Positions 38,317-50,036 of a DNA stretch of 64,000 nucleotides are shown one piece after another. Each line of letters opens with the position of its first letter. The first letter of the stretch is position 1. The DNA is from Syncephalastrum monosporum B8922. Its lineage: Eukaryota > Mucoromycota > Mucoromycetes > Mucorales > Syncephalastraceae. Both the position numbers and the translations under genes were made by a program. Location: positions 186,001 to 250,000 of the forward strand of contig JNEN01001243.1 in the NCBI GenBank assembly GCA_000697355.1, given 5' to 3'. The notes under the pieces are model-generated. The model ran no database searches, had not been told where the DNA came from, and saw nothing but the letters and a program-made list of their open reading frames with translations.

Positions 38317-39567
38317 ATGGAGTTGCCATGGTGGCTGTTGTCCACTGCCATGGTTATTGGTCCCATAGTAGGATACATTCATCAGGTGCATTGCTTTATT
38401 GCTTCATTTCTGCACATACTTGCATCATATACTTACGCTTGTTCTATAGTATTTCATTATTCGTAAAACCAAGTCCAGCGCAGGCTTCAACTCCATAACC
38501 TGTGCTATTCTCCTCTTCGCAAAGTAAGCCTTTTGGACGTTCGACCGTTTCCCCTGACTCACTCCTTACCCTACCCTACTGTCTTCCCTGTCCGTCTTTA
38601 GCATTCTACGTGTCTTTTTCTGGTAATCCTCCATTGGCGACGATGATATCAAAGGATATGAGAAACTGACACTGTCATAGGCTTGGAAAACGGTTTGATA
38701 ACACGCTACTTGCCCAATCCATCATCATGATTTTATCTCAACTGGTGTTGCTCGAAATCGTCGTACGCTATCGCCATGATCCAAGCCCGATGACCCTTTA
38801 CGCCAATATCCGCGAATCCTTTTCGTCCTCGTCCATCCACGACCACGAAGACAACGAGGGCCTCTTGGACAACAGCGAGGACGGCCACGACCACCAGCAC
38901 CCGTACCGCCGTTGTCTGGGTGGCTGTCTTGGCAGGATCTGGAATTGGGAGCATTACCTCAACTACCTGAACTTTGTCCTTGCCTTCACGACCACGGTCG
39001 CCGTTCTGTACCTCACCCTCGGCAAGTTCCCCGTCTTTGTCGAGATCCTGGGCGCCCTCAGTCTCGGTATCGAAAGCATGCTGCCCCTGCCCCAGCTCAT
39101 TTCTAACTTCCGTCGCTGGTCCACCGCCGGTTTCAGTCTGCTCATCGCCGGCACCTGGGTACGCCATGCCTTGAAATAAGCTATAGGATGCTTCTGTACT
39201 AACGCTTTCTTCCAAAGGTCTTTGGTGATACGTTCAAGCTGTTCTACTTTGCATCGACCTCGTCCCCGCTGCAGTTTATTGTCTGTGGCATCGTCCAGGT
39301 CACCATCGATTGTTTCATCGTGCTTCAGTTTATCGTCTTCAACCCAAGATGGAGCCGGTTTGCCAAGAAGAGCGATTGGAACGATGGCCGGGATCGTTCT
39401 TATGCCGTCCGAGGTATGTATATAAAAGACACAAAAAAAATCATGACGACCACCAGGATGGTTTTGCATGCAAAAGTACAAGTAAAAAAAAAAAAAACAA
39501 CTCATCTGGATGATGTTGTCTAGTGCCCGATCTCGAAGACGAAGTTGGCCCGGCCACACCGCGATAG
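38317..39567 (+). CDS. ANY1: PQ-loop membrane protein, SLC66A2/ANY1 family
   Basis: Seven-helix PQ-loop protein of endosomal/Golgi membranes. Yeast Any1 antagonises phospholipid flippases, and human SLC66A2 is the homologue. Six exons read in frame: 38317-38385, 38450-38523, 38602-38622, 38681-39158, 39218-39413 and 39524-39567, giving 293 residues. Helix 1 is WWLLSTAMVIGPIVGYIHQ. The first PQ-type loop region is RKTKSSAGFNSITCAILLFANILRVFFW. The second carries LPLPQLISNFRRWSTAGFS, followed by FGDTFKLFYFASTSSPLQFIVCGIVQVTIDC, the block most specific to this subfamily. An acidic His/Asp-rich loop (DHEDNEGLLDNSEDGHDH) lies between helices. Exon 3 is a 21-nt microexon encoding ILRVFF. A canonical Met at 38317 gives a clean signal-anchor start. 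Confidence 0.85.
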
Positions 39568-39795
39568 ATACTCCACGAAGAACCCCAAACACACAATCAA
39601 GCTCACACTAAAAAAGATACCTTCCATGCGACACTTTGCTTTTGGCATCATGCAACGCGCGGGAATATTTGAATGACATACTGCTGGTATTCTTGTCGAT
39701 GCAGTTCTTTTTCTTCTTTTTCTTTTGTTTCTCTGGTCCTTGTTTATAAGGCACTCTCCATCTGCTTTTCTGTAAAGTCAAGCCATCGGTTAACT

Positions 39796-40445
39796 TCAGT
39801 GGGGACATAATGTGATTCGACACTTGCCTACATTCCATACGCGGTCGCGCAAGTTGACGTGCTCGTGGCTAGCAAGGTCCTACAGAACAAAGACAGCGTG
39901 AATAGGCGATAGATTAAGCAGACAACACCAGAACGTACATGCAGTCTATAGATATCGCGCTTCAGACGCTCAAGATCCTCGCTGCTGACGGAATGCGTCT
40001 TGAGGCGATTAAAGTCACGGTCGACGCGCTCCACGATGTCGGCATACTCGCGTACCTTTAGGGTAAAAGTGAAATAGTATGATAGCATTATAGTAAGTGA
40101 CATGAAGCCCTTTTGGGTATATTCAGTAGCTTACTTTTTCAGTCTGTTTGCGTAGCTCGTCGACGGAAGCGGCCAACTGACGGGTGGAATGAATAAAGTC
40201 ATCCTGGACAAACTGATCCGAGACAGCAACACAAGCAGCCGAACCGAGCAAGAAACCAAGGAGACTAGTGTTCGAGGATGAATGAATAAATGAAGCCAAG
40301 TCGATCCACAGAGCAGATGGCAGACGTACCCTCCTCGGAAGCCACCGACGCGTCTCTTTGGGGCTGCGGTGGTGTAGGAGCGAGTTGTGAGGATCCGGGT
40401 GCTGGACACCGCAGGTCTTGCTGCTGCCCTGACCAAAAGTGCCAT
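39796..40445 (-). CDS. small mitochondrial membrane protein with coiled coil
   Basis: Four exons (40445-40330, 40264-40135, 40055-39939, 39879-39796) give 148 residues. The N-terminus MALLVRAAARPAVSSTRILTTRSYTT is a textbook matrix-targeting presequence with an RSY-type cleavage region. After RRVGGFRGG comes one hydrophobic helix (LLGFLLGSAACVAVSDQF), then a charged heptad-like region (HSTRQLAASVDELRKQTEKVREYADIVERVDRDFNRLK) that should form a coiled coil. This suggests an inner-membrane anchored protein with a soluble coiled-coil domain. I do not recognise the family. It lies convergent to the PQ-loop gene (228 bp) and divergent from CAC2. Confidence 0.72.
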
Positions 40446-40991
40446 TCTAAAGAGGGGTCTGCTTGTCTGTTTTGCCCAATGGCCCCGCTCTTGACCGTCG
40501 CTGTCCCTGTTGAAACACCGCAAAAATACACATACACTTCCCCTCTCTGCCGTATGCACATACGGTACTTCTAACACACACCCGATAGGTGCGTGCCATT
40601 ATCATGAGCATCGTTTGCTCTTGTCAGGTTCTTATGCCACAGATACTTTTGTTTATCGTACACATACCTTTCAGAAGCCCATTTGCGTTATGAGGGGTAT
40701 CATATTACTCGTGCCTTGAGTAAAAAAAAGTCACGCCTTGATTCTATCTACTGTTCTAGCTCTGTTGGACAACGAGGGGCATTCCACATATACCTAGTCA
40801 ATGTTTGACTGATAGGACATTACCAGAGAGCCGAAGAAGACTGGCAGGGACAAATATATGCAGACATTTATCTGGTATGATGTCGGGCTAGCGAAGGCGC
40901 GTCGCCGTCGCGTCGATGGAAAAAAATGAGTCGCGTCCCACCAAAAAAAAGTCCGCATCTCCTCCTTCCAACCCTTTCAACCACTTGTAGA
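40446..40991. other. divergent promoter region (mitochondrial protein gene / CAC2)
   Basis: 545 bp between two start codons on opposite strands. No further gene is seen. A-runs at 40919 and 40944 (AAAAAAA) are the only simple-sequence features. Confidence 0.5.
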
Positions 40992-43142
40992 ATGAGAGCA
41001 AAAGTAGGTGTCCGCTTGCCACGATAGAAACGTCACCATTCATCGCGCAATCACACTTCACAGACGCTGGAGATCAATTGGCATGATGGCCAGGCTGTTT
41101 ACTCGGTTGACTTTTCAGCAGACGGCACACGTGTTGCCACGGCAGGTGCCAACACTGCAGTCCGGGTATAAAAGAAAAAGCAAAAACAAGATTACCCGCC
41201 TGCCATCGCATGCTAAATGAACCTTGGTAGCTTTGGACCATCAAGCGACGATCGCTCGAATCGGAGGCCTACCAGGAACAGGTGGCGGTGAAAAAGAATA
41301 AAAAGGGCACAAACGAAGTGTTGCCCGTTCATATAGATTTCCTTGCCGAGCTCAAGCGCCACGCTGCACCGGTCAACGTCGTACGATTCTCTCCCTCGGG
41401 CGAACTGCTCGCCTCTGCCGGTGACGGTACGTGGATGCTTCACCCTTGTTGTCTACATGTGTGCTTATATGTCAATGGAGATGCGTGCATTATTATCTGG
41501 CGCAAAGCGGCCGTCAAGGAACAAGCTTTCACGAGTGAATACGCCGAGTTCGAAAAGGAAACCTGGTCGGTAGTTCACATGTTCTAGTAAGTATACGGAT
41601 AGGGGATAACAACAAGAAGCTTATTATTTGCAGTGGACATAACAAGGAAATCTACGACCTGGCATGGTCGCCCTGCGGCGAGTATCTAGTCACGGCCTCA
41701 ATCGACAACACAGCTCGGGTTTGGAGTTTGACAGAACGTACGTTTATCAATTCATGCTGGATGGACGCAGTCACATGACGATGACACTGTTTTCCTTTTC
41801 TAGGCGGGCAGATCCATGTGCTCGCGGATCACACGCATTATGTGCAAGGCGTGTCTTGGGACCCACTCGGTCAGTACGTCAGCACACAGAGCAGCGATAG
41901 GTAAGTAGAAAAAAAATCCCGTGGATTCACGCTTAGAATGTGACTTAACCCTTCCTGCTAGGTCGGTTGCGGTCTACAAGTATACCAAAGATGGCGCGGG
42001 ACGCCTTAAATTTAATGCATGTTCGAAACGACACGTCCGGTTGGATAAAAGCAAATACAAGCCCAAGACAAACGAAGCACCTGCAGAGTCAGAGCCAAGC
42101 GGACGGTTATACCACGATGAGAACCTGGTGACCTTTTTCCGGCGGTTGGCATTCAGCCCAGACGGTGGCATTCTCGCTACGCCAGCCGGCATGTACAAAC
42201 ACTCTGAAGACGAGGATGGCGAAGATGCAAACAACTGTGTTTATTTGTACCCACGTAACACACTATTGAGGTAAAAGATTTCAGACAAGAGGGATGGGCT
42301 TTGGATTTAAGTTCATGGCTATTTGTTGTTACAGATACCCCGTCGCGTTTGCTGGTAATCATCCCAAGCCCGCGATTGCCATTCGGTGGAGCCATTGTGT
42401 GTATGTGCGACGTCAAAGCAAGAAAAAGAGTCAATTTGCCTTACCGTATCGGCTACTGTATGCGGTAGCAACGCAAGACGCGGTCTACATTTATGACACA
42501 CAACAAACGCGACCTCTGTGTGTTCTTTCTGGGATGCATTTCGCGCCGATCACCGATCTTGCATGGTATGAAAAGAAAAGAAAACAAATCAATGTGAAAT
42601 TAGAAAGCTCACGTACCCATTTTTGGGAAAGGTCGCGCGATGGTAATGTTCTGGCCTTCACGTCAGCTGACGGGTATTGTTCTGCTGTTGTGTTTGAGGA
42701 TCACGAACTGGGCGAGCTGTGCGCCCACCCGGCCTTTCCGGTGGACAAGGGCCATACACAGGATGTCGAGATGGCGGACGCCACTAATACTGCAAGCCGC
42801 CCCGTACCACCCTCGTCTACAGCAGTACCGGCTGGTTTGCAGCCACCGCCGCCGCCTACTGTAAAGGAAGCGGTGCAGGCAATGTTCAAGATCCAGCCGC
42901 AACAGCAGCAGCAACAACAGCAGCCCGTGCCACCTTCTCCTGCAGCAGCAGCGGCTGCGGCAGTAGGAGCTCAACCGATCACGCCTACACCCAGCCCAGC
43001 CAAGAAGCGCATTACGCCCATTCCTGTGACGACAGACCAGACGAAAAAGCGCATCACACCCATCCACGTTTCCCCTACGCCAGAACAGCCCAAGAAACGA
43101 CGCATCGCACCGACATTGGTCAGCGCCCCGCCGAAACAATAA
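40992..43142 (+). CDS. CAC2: chromatin assembly factor 1 subunit p60 (Cac2/CHAF1B)
   Basis: WD40 subunit of CAF-1, which deposits H3-H4 behind replication forks. The first coding exon is only 12 nt (40992-41003, MRAK); the second (41064-41165) continues [34 protein letters not shown] and the third [12 protein letters not shown]. Later blocks match CHAF1[112 protein letters not shown] and [30 protein letters not shown]. The propeller is followed by a polyQ/polyA linker and, at 43000-43130, three successive KKRITP-like motifs ([28 protein letters not shown]) resembling the Asf1-binding B-domain motif. Confidence 0.92.
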
Positions 43143-43644
43143 GGATGTCACACATCGTCGCATGACTCAATTGTTTATAATAATGTCATTAAACGAACAC
43201 TGAACAAAGATCCAAGATGCTTTATTTACCAGGTCTGCTCAAATGACCGAATACGACATGGACATTTAGCGCATGCATTTAGGGGATGAAAGGGGTGGGG
43301 ATCGCGCGTTGGAAGGGGTTATTTGCGTGAGAACACCGCTCTTTTTTTTTCATCTACCGCGCAAAACCGGTCGCGTCATTTACTTCAGACAAAAATAAAA
43401 GCTCTGGTATTGTTTCATCACGTATATGTATTTCGTATAGGGTATGCAGACAAGGTAAAAAGAGGAAAAGACAGACGCAAAAGCTTAACATAGAACAGAG
43501 GGAGGGGGAGGGAGGAAGAGAAAGAGAAATAGAAAAAAATTAGAGAAACGTCAAGGGAATTATGCAATAGAAAAAGGGAAAACTGGCGATAGATGTAAGC
43601 TTAAGATGCAGAAAAAAAGAGGAAGAGGTCTGTTGGCTTGTCGG
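43143..43644. other. convergent 3' intergenic region
   Basis: Between CAC2 and the CAP-Gly gene. Holds a purine-rich stretch at 43497-43545 and a T9 run at 43342. No gene seen. Confidence 0.45.
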
Positions 43645-44863
43645 TTAAACAACAGTGAGGTCCTGTCTAGAGAGAAACACGCCTCGGTCGCGGTCGGTCG
43701 TGAAGTAGCGCTTGTTTTTGACGGATCCATCGTTTTTTCCGACTAGTACAATTTTTAAAGTTAGCCCGCTTCATGCAAGCGAAAAAGAAATAGTATAGTA
43801 CGGTATATAGTATAGTAGGGAATCCAGTAGAATAGCAAAATAGCTTACCCCGGCTATCAAGTTCGACACCGATCCATTCGTGTCCGGGGGCAAAGTCGAC
43901 AGGACCAATGAATCGCACAAAGCCATACGTGGGCAGCGGACGGCGCGTCAGACGCACACGTGAGCCGATCACCATGGGCTTTTCAGGCTGCGGAGAAGGC
44001 TCTTCGCTTGCGTGGATGGCACTGGGACCGATTTGACTGGTGTCTTCTTCGGCAGTTGTGGTGCTGATTGTGCTAGCGTTGCTTGTCGCACTGTTACGGC
44101 GCCTGTCGTTGTGGTTGGCGGTGGGATTCATCAGACGGCGCCAAAGCTGCTGCTTTTTCTCGGCTGCGGTCGGAGAACCGTTGTTGTTAATAGGTGGCGG
44201 CGGTGATGCTGGGATGGAGATGGGTGTGGCCGGTGGAGAGATACCAGAGGGCACTGGGTTGGGGGCAGACGGACGAGGTGGTTCGGGCAGTTCAAATTTG
44301 AGACGTCGAGGACGGGTAGCGGCCGCTTCTGCCTGCTGCCGAGCGCGCTCTTCCTCACGCCGTGCCTGTGCATCCATACGGGCCTGTGTCTCCATCGAGA
44401 GCAAGAGCTCCAAATCGTTGACAACAAAGTCACTGAACTTGGTGGCTAAGTCGTGGTCGTAATCCGAGTGTTTCGTGTCTTCCGATCCATTTTCTGGCTG
44501 CTGCTTTGCCTTTCCATCTGGCAGTGCAAGAGGCGGTTGTGGAGTGGTATTGAGGGGCGGTGGAGACTGCGGTCGTGCTTGCTGTGCATGGTTTTCTTCC
44601 TCTTTGTCTTGTTCTTTTTCCTTTTCTTTTTCTCTCTCTCTTTCTGGTGAAAAGATGGCCATGGCACTTTTGGGGCGTGTCTTTTTCTCCTTCTCCTGCG
44701 GAGGCATCGTCTGGGCGTTGTTATTGGCGCGCTTCGAGTCCTTACTTTCCGTTTTGGAATTGCGAATGTCACCCGTCGACGTCGACTTGCGTAGTCCACC
44801 TAAAGCTGTGATGGAGTTGGTCGAAAGACGCTTCGGCTTGCGAAACCCAAAGAGGCCGGGCAT
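43645..44863 (-). CDS. CAP-Gly domain protein (microtubule plus-end type)
   Basis: Two exons (44863-43849 and 43742-43645) give 370 residues. The N-terminus is basic and Ser-rich (MPGLFGFRKPKRLSTNS), then a highly charged Glu/Lys region, Pro-rich linkers, and a helical Arg/Glu/Gln stretch (METQARMDAQARREEERARQ). The last 75 residues form one CAP-Gly domain: GSRVRLTRRPLPTYGFVRFIG, GHEWIGVELDSRVGKNDGSVKNKRYF, with the GKNDG signature restored across the intron. CAP-Gly domains bind the EEY/F tails of tubulin and EB1. A single C-terminal CAP-Gly after a long disordered region differs from CLIP-170 or dynactin, where it is N-terminal. The role in microtubule dynamics is family-based inference. 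Confidence 0.85.
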
Positions 44864-45221
44864 GCTTCAATATAGGACAGATAAAAAGGGTGGACGTGTA
44901 AAGAAGTGTAAATGAAATATTCGGAGGGGGGGGAGGGAGAAAGAGCAGAGAGAGTACCAAGTTTGGGTTTAGCACCCAAAATATAGGTTTTGTCTTTCTT
45001 ATTTTGGGCATGGGCGTGGTGAGTTGAGATGTGGACATTACATTGTGTGTATGTGGGTTAGTTAATTACTGAGGCGGGTGGGTGGGTGTGCGTGAGTTGC
45101 GAATGATCCATTTTAACACGTGGACCCCACAAATCAAGTTATTTTTCCCTCTTTCTTCCATTATACTGTGTCTGTGTAGCTATGTTGATCCATGGAAATG
45201 AAATAGATGCTTTCTTCTCTT
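44864..45221. other. intergenic region upstream of the CAP-Gly gene
   Basis: 358 bp between the CAP-Gly start and the LSM2 stop, both minus. G-rich run near 44924-44940 (GGAGGGGGGG) and GTGGGTGG repeats around 45070-45090. Probably the promoter of the CAP-Gly gene. Confidence 0.45.
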
Positions 45222-45638
45222 TTATTTGACACGCACATTGCTTTGCTGAGCAGCAGTGGGTTGGGATGCCTCGCGGCGTGCGGCGTCCTGGAGCAATGCG
45301 GTATCAACTGCAGGTGATGGAAGTTGGACGTATCGGACCACTGAACCACGGATGAAGCAGTTCTTGACTGTGCTCTAGAGACACTCTAAGTACACTTTCT
45401 CAAAATGTTGTCACTGCATACCATGTGTGGGTATCGCTCCTCGTCCACGACGGTAATGTCGTCGAGCTTAATATTGAGGAATTGGTCGACTGATTTTAAA
45501 GTGCCCGTAATGGCCAAGTCATTCTTTAATTCAACCGTGACTTGCTGGTCCACCAATGTCTTGAAAAAAGAGTAGAACAGCTAGACAGGTACTATGATTA
45601 GCTTGAATAAATGGACGACGATCAAGCGGTTTTACCAT
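45222..45638 (-). CDS. LSM2: U6 snRNA-associated Sm-like protein LSm2
   Basis: Component of the Lsm2-8 ring (U6 snRNA, splicing) and the Lsm1-7 ring (mRNA decay). Exons: 45636-45638 (the ATG alone), 45580-45422 and 45374-45222, 104 residues. Splicing joins M to LFYSFFKTLVDQQVTVELKNDLAITGTLKSVDQFLNIKLDDI (Sm1) and then TVKNCFIRGSVVRYVQLPSPAVDTALLQDAARRE (Sm2 with the RGS signature). The match to LSm2 is near-complete along its length. The first coding exon consists only of the start codon before GTAAAA, so a start inside exon 2 is impossible without losing LFYSFF. Confidence 0.93.
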
Positions 45639-46703
45639 GATCGGGTGCGGGAAATGCGTAGGTTCACTCCAAGCGCGTTGAGAGGGAGTCGACGAAAACT
45701 TGCATCGTTTGGAAGTCCGCAATTGCTTGCTGCGTTTCGCCTTTTCGGCTGCCTCAGGGCTATTTCCTTTCCTTCGTCACTTCTCATATGAATATTAATT
45801 AGCTAGGCCCGCTAGAAAGCATGGATACAGGGACCCTTCTCGAAAAGGCCATACTTTGATCCGTACATGCGCCAAGTTGTTCAACCAGTCAGAATGGCAG
45901 GGGCCTGTCGAAGTATTATACATCTTTCTCTGCACAACAATGAATCTACAGCATCGAATGGGTATTTTGCGAAGCTTCTGCGACATCTCTGCTGACGTAC
46001 GGAAGACAAAATATTAATTTTGATATGTGAAGTGATTGAACAATGGTGATGATAGAAAACTTCATATTAAAGTTACACGTATTTTTATTCTCGCAGGAGC
46101 ATCGGCCTTTAAAATCCCAAATGGTCGGTTGCCTTCAGGGATGCTGCTGGTTGATGTGCGTGCACAGGACACACAGGAGGAAAAAAAAAAAAAAAGGAAA
46201 AGAAAAAAAAAGGGTATATACGCGCAGCACAACAGGCCAGATGTACCCTAAAGGAAAACCGTACCATTCGCAGTGACTTGTTCATCTTTATTATAAGACT
46301 TCTGTCTTCTGTGTTCTTATTCCTCTTGTTTCCCTTTCCTCTGGTTCCTTAGTTTATTTCTCCATTTCTTTACAAACGTGCCATTCTATTGTTCAAGTAA
46401 AAAAGGACACCTAAGCCTGTCAAGGGAAGAAGAAGAAGAAGAAGAGAAAAGCACACCGATCTCCCGTTAGTATCGTTGATATCACAGCCCAACGCACGTA
46501 CCTGTCTCAGAGAATTGGCCCCTTTTTATCCATATACATGTGTGTATACATTACATACAGGATAAGCAACACCCATATACAATATATCACACGCATCAAG
46601 ACACATCACCATTACCAGACCCTGTTAGGAAGGCAACGGAAGAAGGATCGACCCAACCAGCCGAAAAAGTTGCCGGCGAACCAAGCAAAAACAAAAAAAA
46701 GCG
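45639..46703. other. divergent intergenic region
   Basis: About 1 kb between LSM2 and the HSF-type gene. Contains A-rich runs at 46182-46212, a GAA repeat at about 46428-46446, and a CA-rich leader (46545-46620) before the HSF-type start. No gene is supportable. Confidence 0.45.
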
Positions 46704-49217
46704 ATGCTAATGGAATATACGAATCATGCCGTGGACGGGTCGCCTATTGGAGAAGCGTCTTGGTCCCCTTCATTGATGACTACGAGTGATATCTGTGGGG
46801 CCGTACGTAGTCACAACCGATCTTTTCTGCATCCGACTCTCAAAGTCAATTCGCTCCTGCCTCTTCAGCAAACACAACCGCCGCAACTACCACTACCACC
46901 ACGACAACTGCAACTACAACACATCATACCGGCACCTTCTTCCTCTTCTCTGCTGCCAAATTGCTCGCAATCGCAGATGACCCAACCTCCCTCTGCGGAC
47001 GAGTCGGCCACGAGCGGTGGTACAAGTCCACCTCTCGGGGATGACCATCATGCTCTGTCGCGTTCACTGCACCATTTAACACCCAATCAGGATTCCATCA
47101 TGTCCGATTATTGGCACCCACCTCCCTTCCTGCCCGGCCCTTTGCCTGACCCCGACCCTGACACCGATGTCAACCATTCTGAACGAGGCATTGCTGGCTT
47201 CGTCTCCAAACTATACCAGTATGGATGGCCCGCCCCTGATATTCTCCTTCTACTTTCTAATGCTTGTCGCTTTTTTCGAATTTTTTTCCATGTTCTAGGA
47301 GCTTACAGGCCCCTGACGATGGCCAAAAATACGCGCGTTGGTGCAGACACGACGACAAGGATATGTTTATCATTGAGTGTATCCCAAGTAAGGAAACGTT
47401 CCCCCTTCTCTTGTTTTTTTTATTTTATTTCCTATTGCTCCCCTTACTCACCCAGCCGGCGCCTGTCTTATTAATCCTTTTCCTTGCTTACATTATCACT
47501 GTACAGAGTTCACGGAGGTTGTCCTGCCTCGCTTATTCAAACACTGCAAATTCGCATCCTTCGTGCGCCAGCTGAACGTAAGACCCCACGTTTCACACAG
47601 ACACACTTACACATAGAAATACGCGTTTTTAAACATAAACTCACATTTTTGGGGCCCCCTTCCTCTCGCCGCCCTGGTACCGTCTTCTCTTTATAGATTT
47701 ATGGCTTCCGACGGGACACAGACGCAAGGAAAACCAAAGACACAAAGGACAAAGAGTCCTGCCGATGGTACCATCCCTTCTTTCGGCCAGGTCGCCGCGA
47801 CCTCTTTCACCTGATACGACGCAAAGCTGCCCGCTATAGGCGAAAGCGTTCCAGGCTGGGCGACGACCCGGAGACCATCATTAATGTCGGTTCAGGAGAC
47901 GAGTCAGAGAATGATGACCCACAGCAGCCACAACTACAACCATCGGCATCTCAACCACAACACGACGCAGAGCTGGATGACCGCCGTCGTTCGTCGTCCG
48001 TCTCTTCTGCCCAGCCAGATCCATTCCAATCTCGTCCTTACCCAATCATGTACGACGACTGTGTCCAGCCTTCCCACACTCCTTCCTCTGCTGATGCAGC
48101 CACTGCTGCTGCAGTCGCTGCTGCCGCTGCTGGGGGAGGGTCTACCGTTCCTATGCAATCCATGATGCCTGAAGCACCACAGCAACACACCCCTTCTCAG
48201 CCCCTCCCGCATTCTCATCCCCTTCCTCATTCTCACCCTCATTATCCCCTCCAACACCCACCACATCCACAATCGCAGCCACAGACGCAGCCACAGCAGC
48301 AGCAGCAAGAACAGCAACAGCAGCAACAGCCTTCGCCCTCACAACCGCAGCCGGAGTCATCCGACGCCAGAGCTGACAGCTTCAGCGACCCTCTGGCAAA
48401 TTGGATTTCACCCCACACACAGGTGCTGGATCATCGGCAGGTCATGCTGCGCGAGCAGGATCTGCGGGCCCAAATTCTCCACCTCAAGCAGGCTTACCAG
48501 AATATGAGCAAGATTTTCGATGCACAGATCAAGGGAGCCTATGAGCTAATTGATGCTCAAAGCAGGCGTATCCAGATGCTGGAAGCCGCCAAAGGTCGCG
48601 ACCCGACTAATACTTTTATGCCCAACTATGTCGAGACGTCTTATATGCAGCTCCCTCATCACCAGGCACAACAGCGGCAGCATCCCCAGCATACGCCACA
48701 ACAACATTCACAGCAGCAACAAGCGCAAGCACATTCGGGGGCGAGAGGCGATGCCTATACCCAGTTCTTACGTGCCAAGGCCGCTGGCCATCTTTACCCT
48801 GGACAACCGTCACCATCCAAAGTGAACGATCCTTCCTATGGCTTAATGCATACTCAACAACAGCAGCAACAGCAAAGTGAGGATTACCACCACCTTTTAT
48901 TTTCGCCTGCAGCTGTGGAGACCGATCCAGTGACAAGTGCCGCAGCCGTTCACCCTTCTGCAGCAGCAGCAGCGGCGGCGGCGGCGGCGGCTGCCGTTGC
49001 GGCGGCATCCAACATTAAAGTGGAGCAGCCCGATCTGGGTCAGCGTATCAAAGATGATACATCAGACCGGTGGTTCTTTGCCGCACGGAGCTATCCAGAG
49101 ATCCCGGTGGATAATACCACGCCAGCTGAAGCAACATTGCAACAACGGCCAAATGAGATCGCGTATGGACTCACTGGACCTACCGCGGGTCGGTACCATC
49201 CCGGTAGAATAATGTGA
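46704..49217 (+). CDS. HSF-type transcription factor
   Basis: Four exons (46704-47218, 47299-47387, 47507-47577, 47697-49217) give 731 residues. The winged-helix HSF domain (about residues 155-250) is split over all four exons: [66 protein letters not shown] and WYHPFFRPGRRDLFHLIRRK. The [13 protein letters not shown] recognition helix is intact. Downstream a leucine/heptad region (LREQDLRAQILHLKQAYQNMSKIFDAQIKGAYELIDAQ) fits the HR-A/B trimerisation coiled coil. Long polyQ, polyA and His/Pro tracts surround it. The linker DTDARKTKDTKDKESC replaces the usual short turn, so DNA-binding details may differ. It could be Hsf1-like, Skn7-like (no receiver domain seen) or Sfl1/Mga1-like. Confidence 0.85.
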
Positions 49218-50036
49218 TCCACACATACATTATATCATTCACTGATTCCTGTGTCATTCCTTCTTTCATTTCTTTCCTTTTTTTCTTTTTTTTTTTTTTT
49301 TTTGTTATTCTTCAAGTACATTATTTACACATAACTAAACTTATTCCATGTTTTCCTTGTAACGCTGCAATGAATAAACACGGCGATCGTCGTGTATCTT
49401 TTATTCAGTCCGAGGTCCAAATGCTCTTTACTGTCCTGCATTGATAGACCTTCCATGTACGCATTTTATGATGTCATGGGTCATGTTGATAGTAAGAGCT
49501 GGCTACGTCAATCTCAGAAGCCGTGCCCTTCATACGATTTCCTTCCAAAAGGAAGCAAGATCCATAGTCTAATTACAGTTGGTATATCATGTAAAGGCGC
49601 ACGGATGATGGCCTTGAGCTAAAAGGTAAGGTAAATAAACAGAATTTTTGACACAAATAAACACAAAATCCTGGGGAAGCACTGTTCAAGTATACAAGCT
49701 AATGTATTGATATACCACCAATTCGGATATGTATGGACTATGCATCATGGCATTCCCGATCTCGACATCTGATGCCGGGGGTGATTGCTTGTTAACTCCA
49801 AGATAAAGCGCGAGGGAGGTTGCGTGAATGTTTTTTTCGAGAAAGGCCACAAGGACAAGTTAAGCTTATGTTTCAGTTGCTTGTTATTTCCGAAGAGGAA
49901 ATATACGGGAACAAACATTGAAGGAAGATGGGCAGGCATCGACGAGGAATTTCATGTGCGTGCTGTAGCTTTTGTCTCTTGATCTCTCTTTCGTGATTTC
50001 TGATCTCTTTGCTCAACCTTCGACTGGTATAACAAC
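49218..50036. other. intergenic region between two regulator genes
   Basis: Holds T-rich tracts (49277-49305) and AATAAA at 49373, probably the HSF-type gene's poly(A) signal. The rest is promoter sequence of the next gene. Confidence 0.45.
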
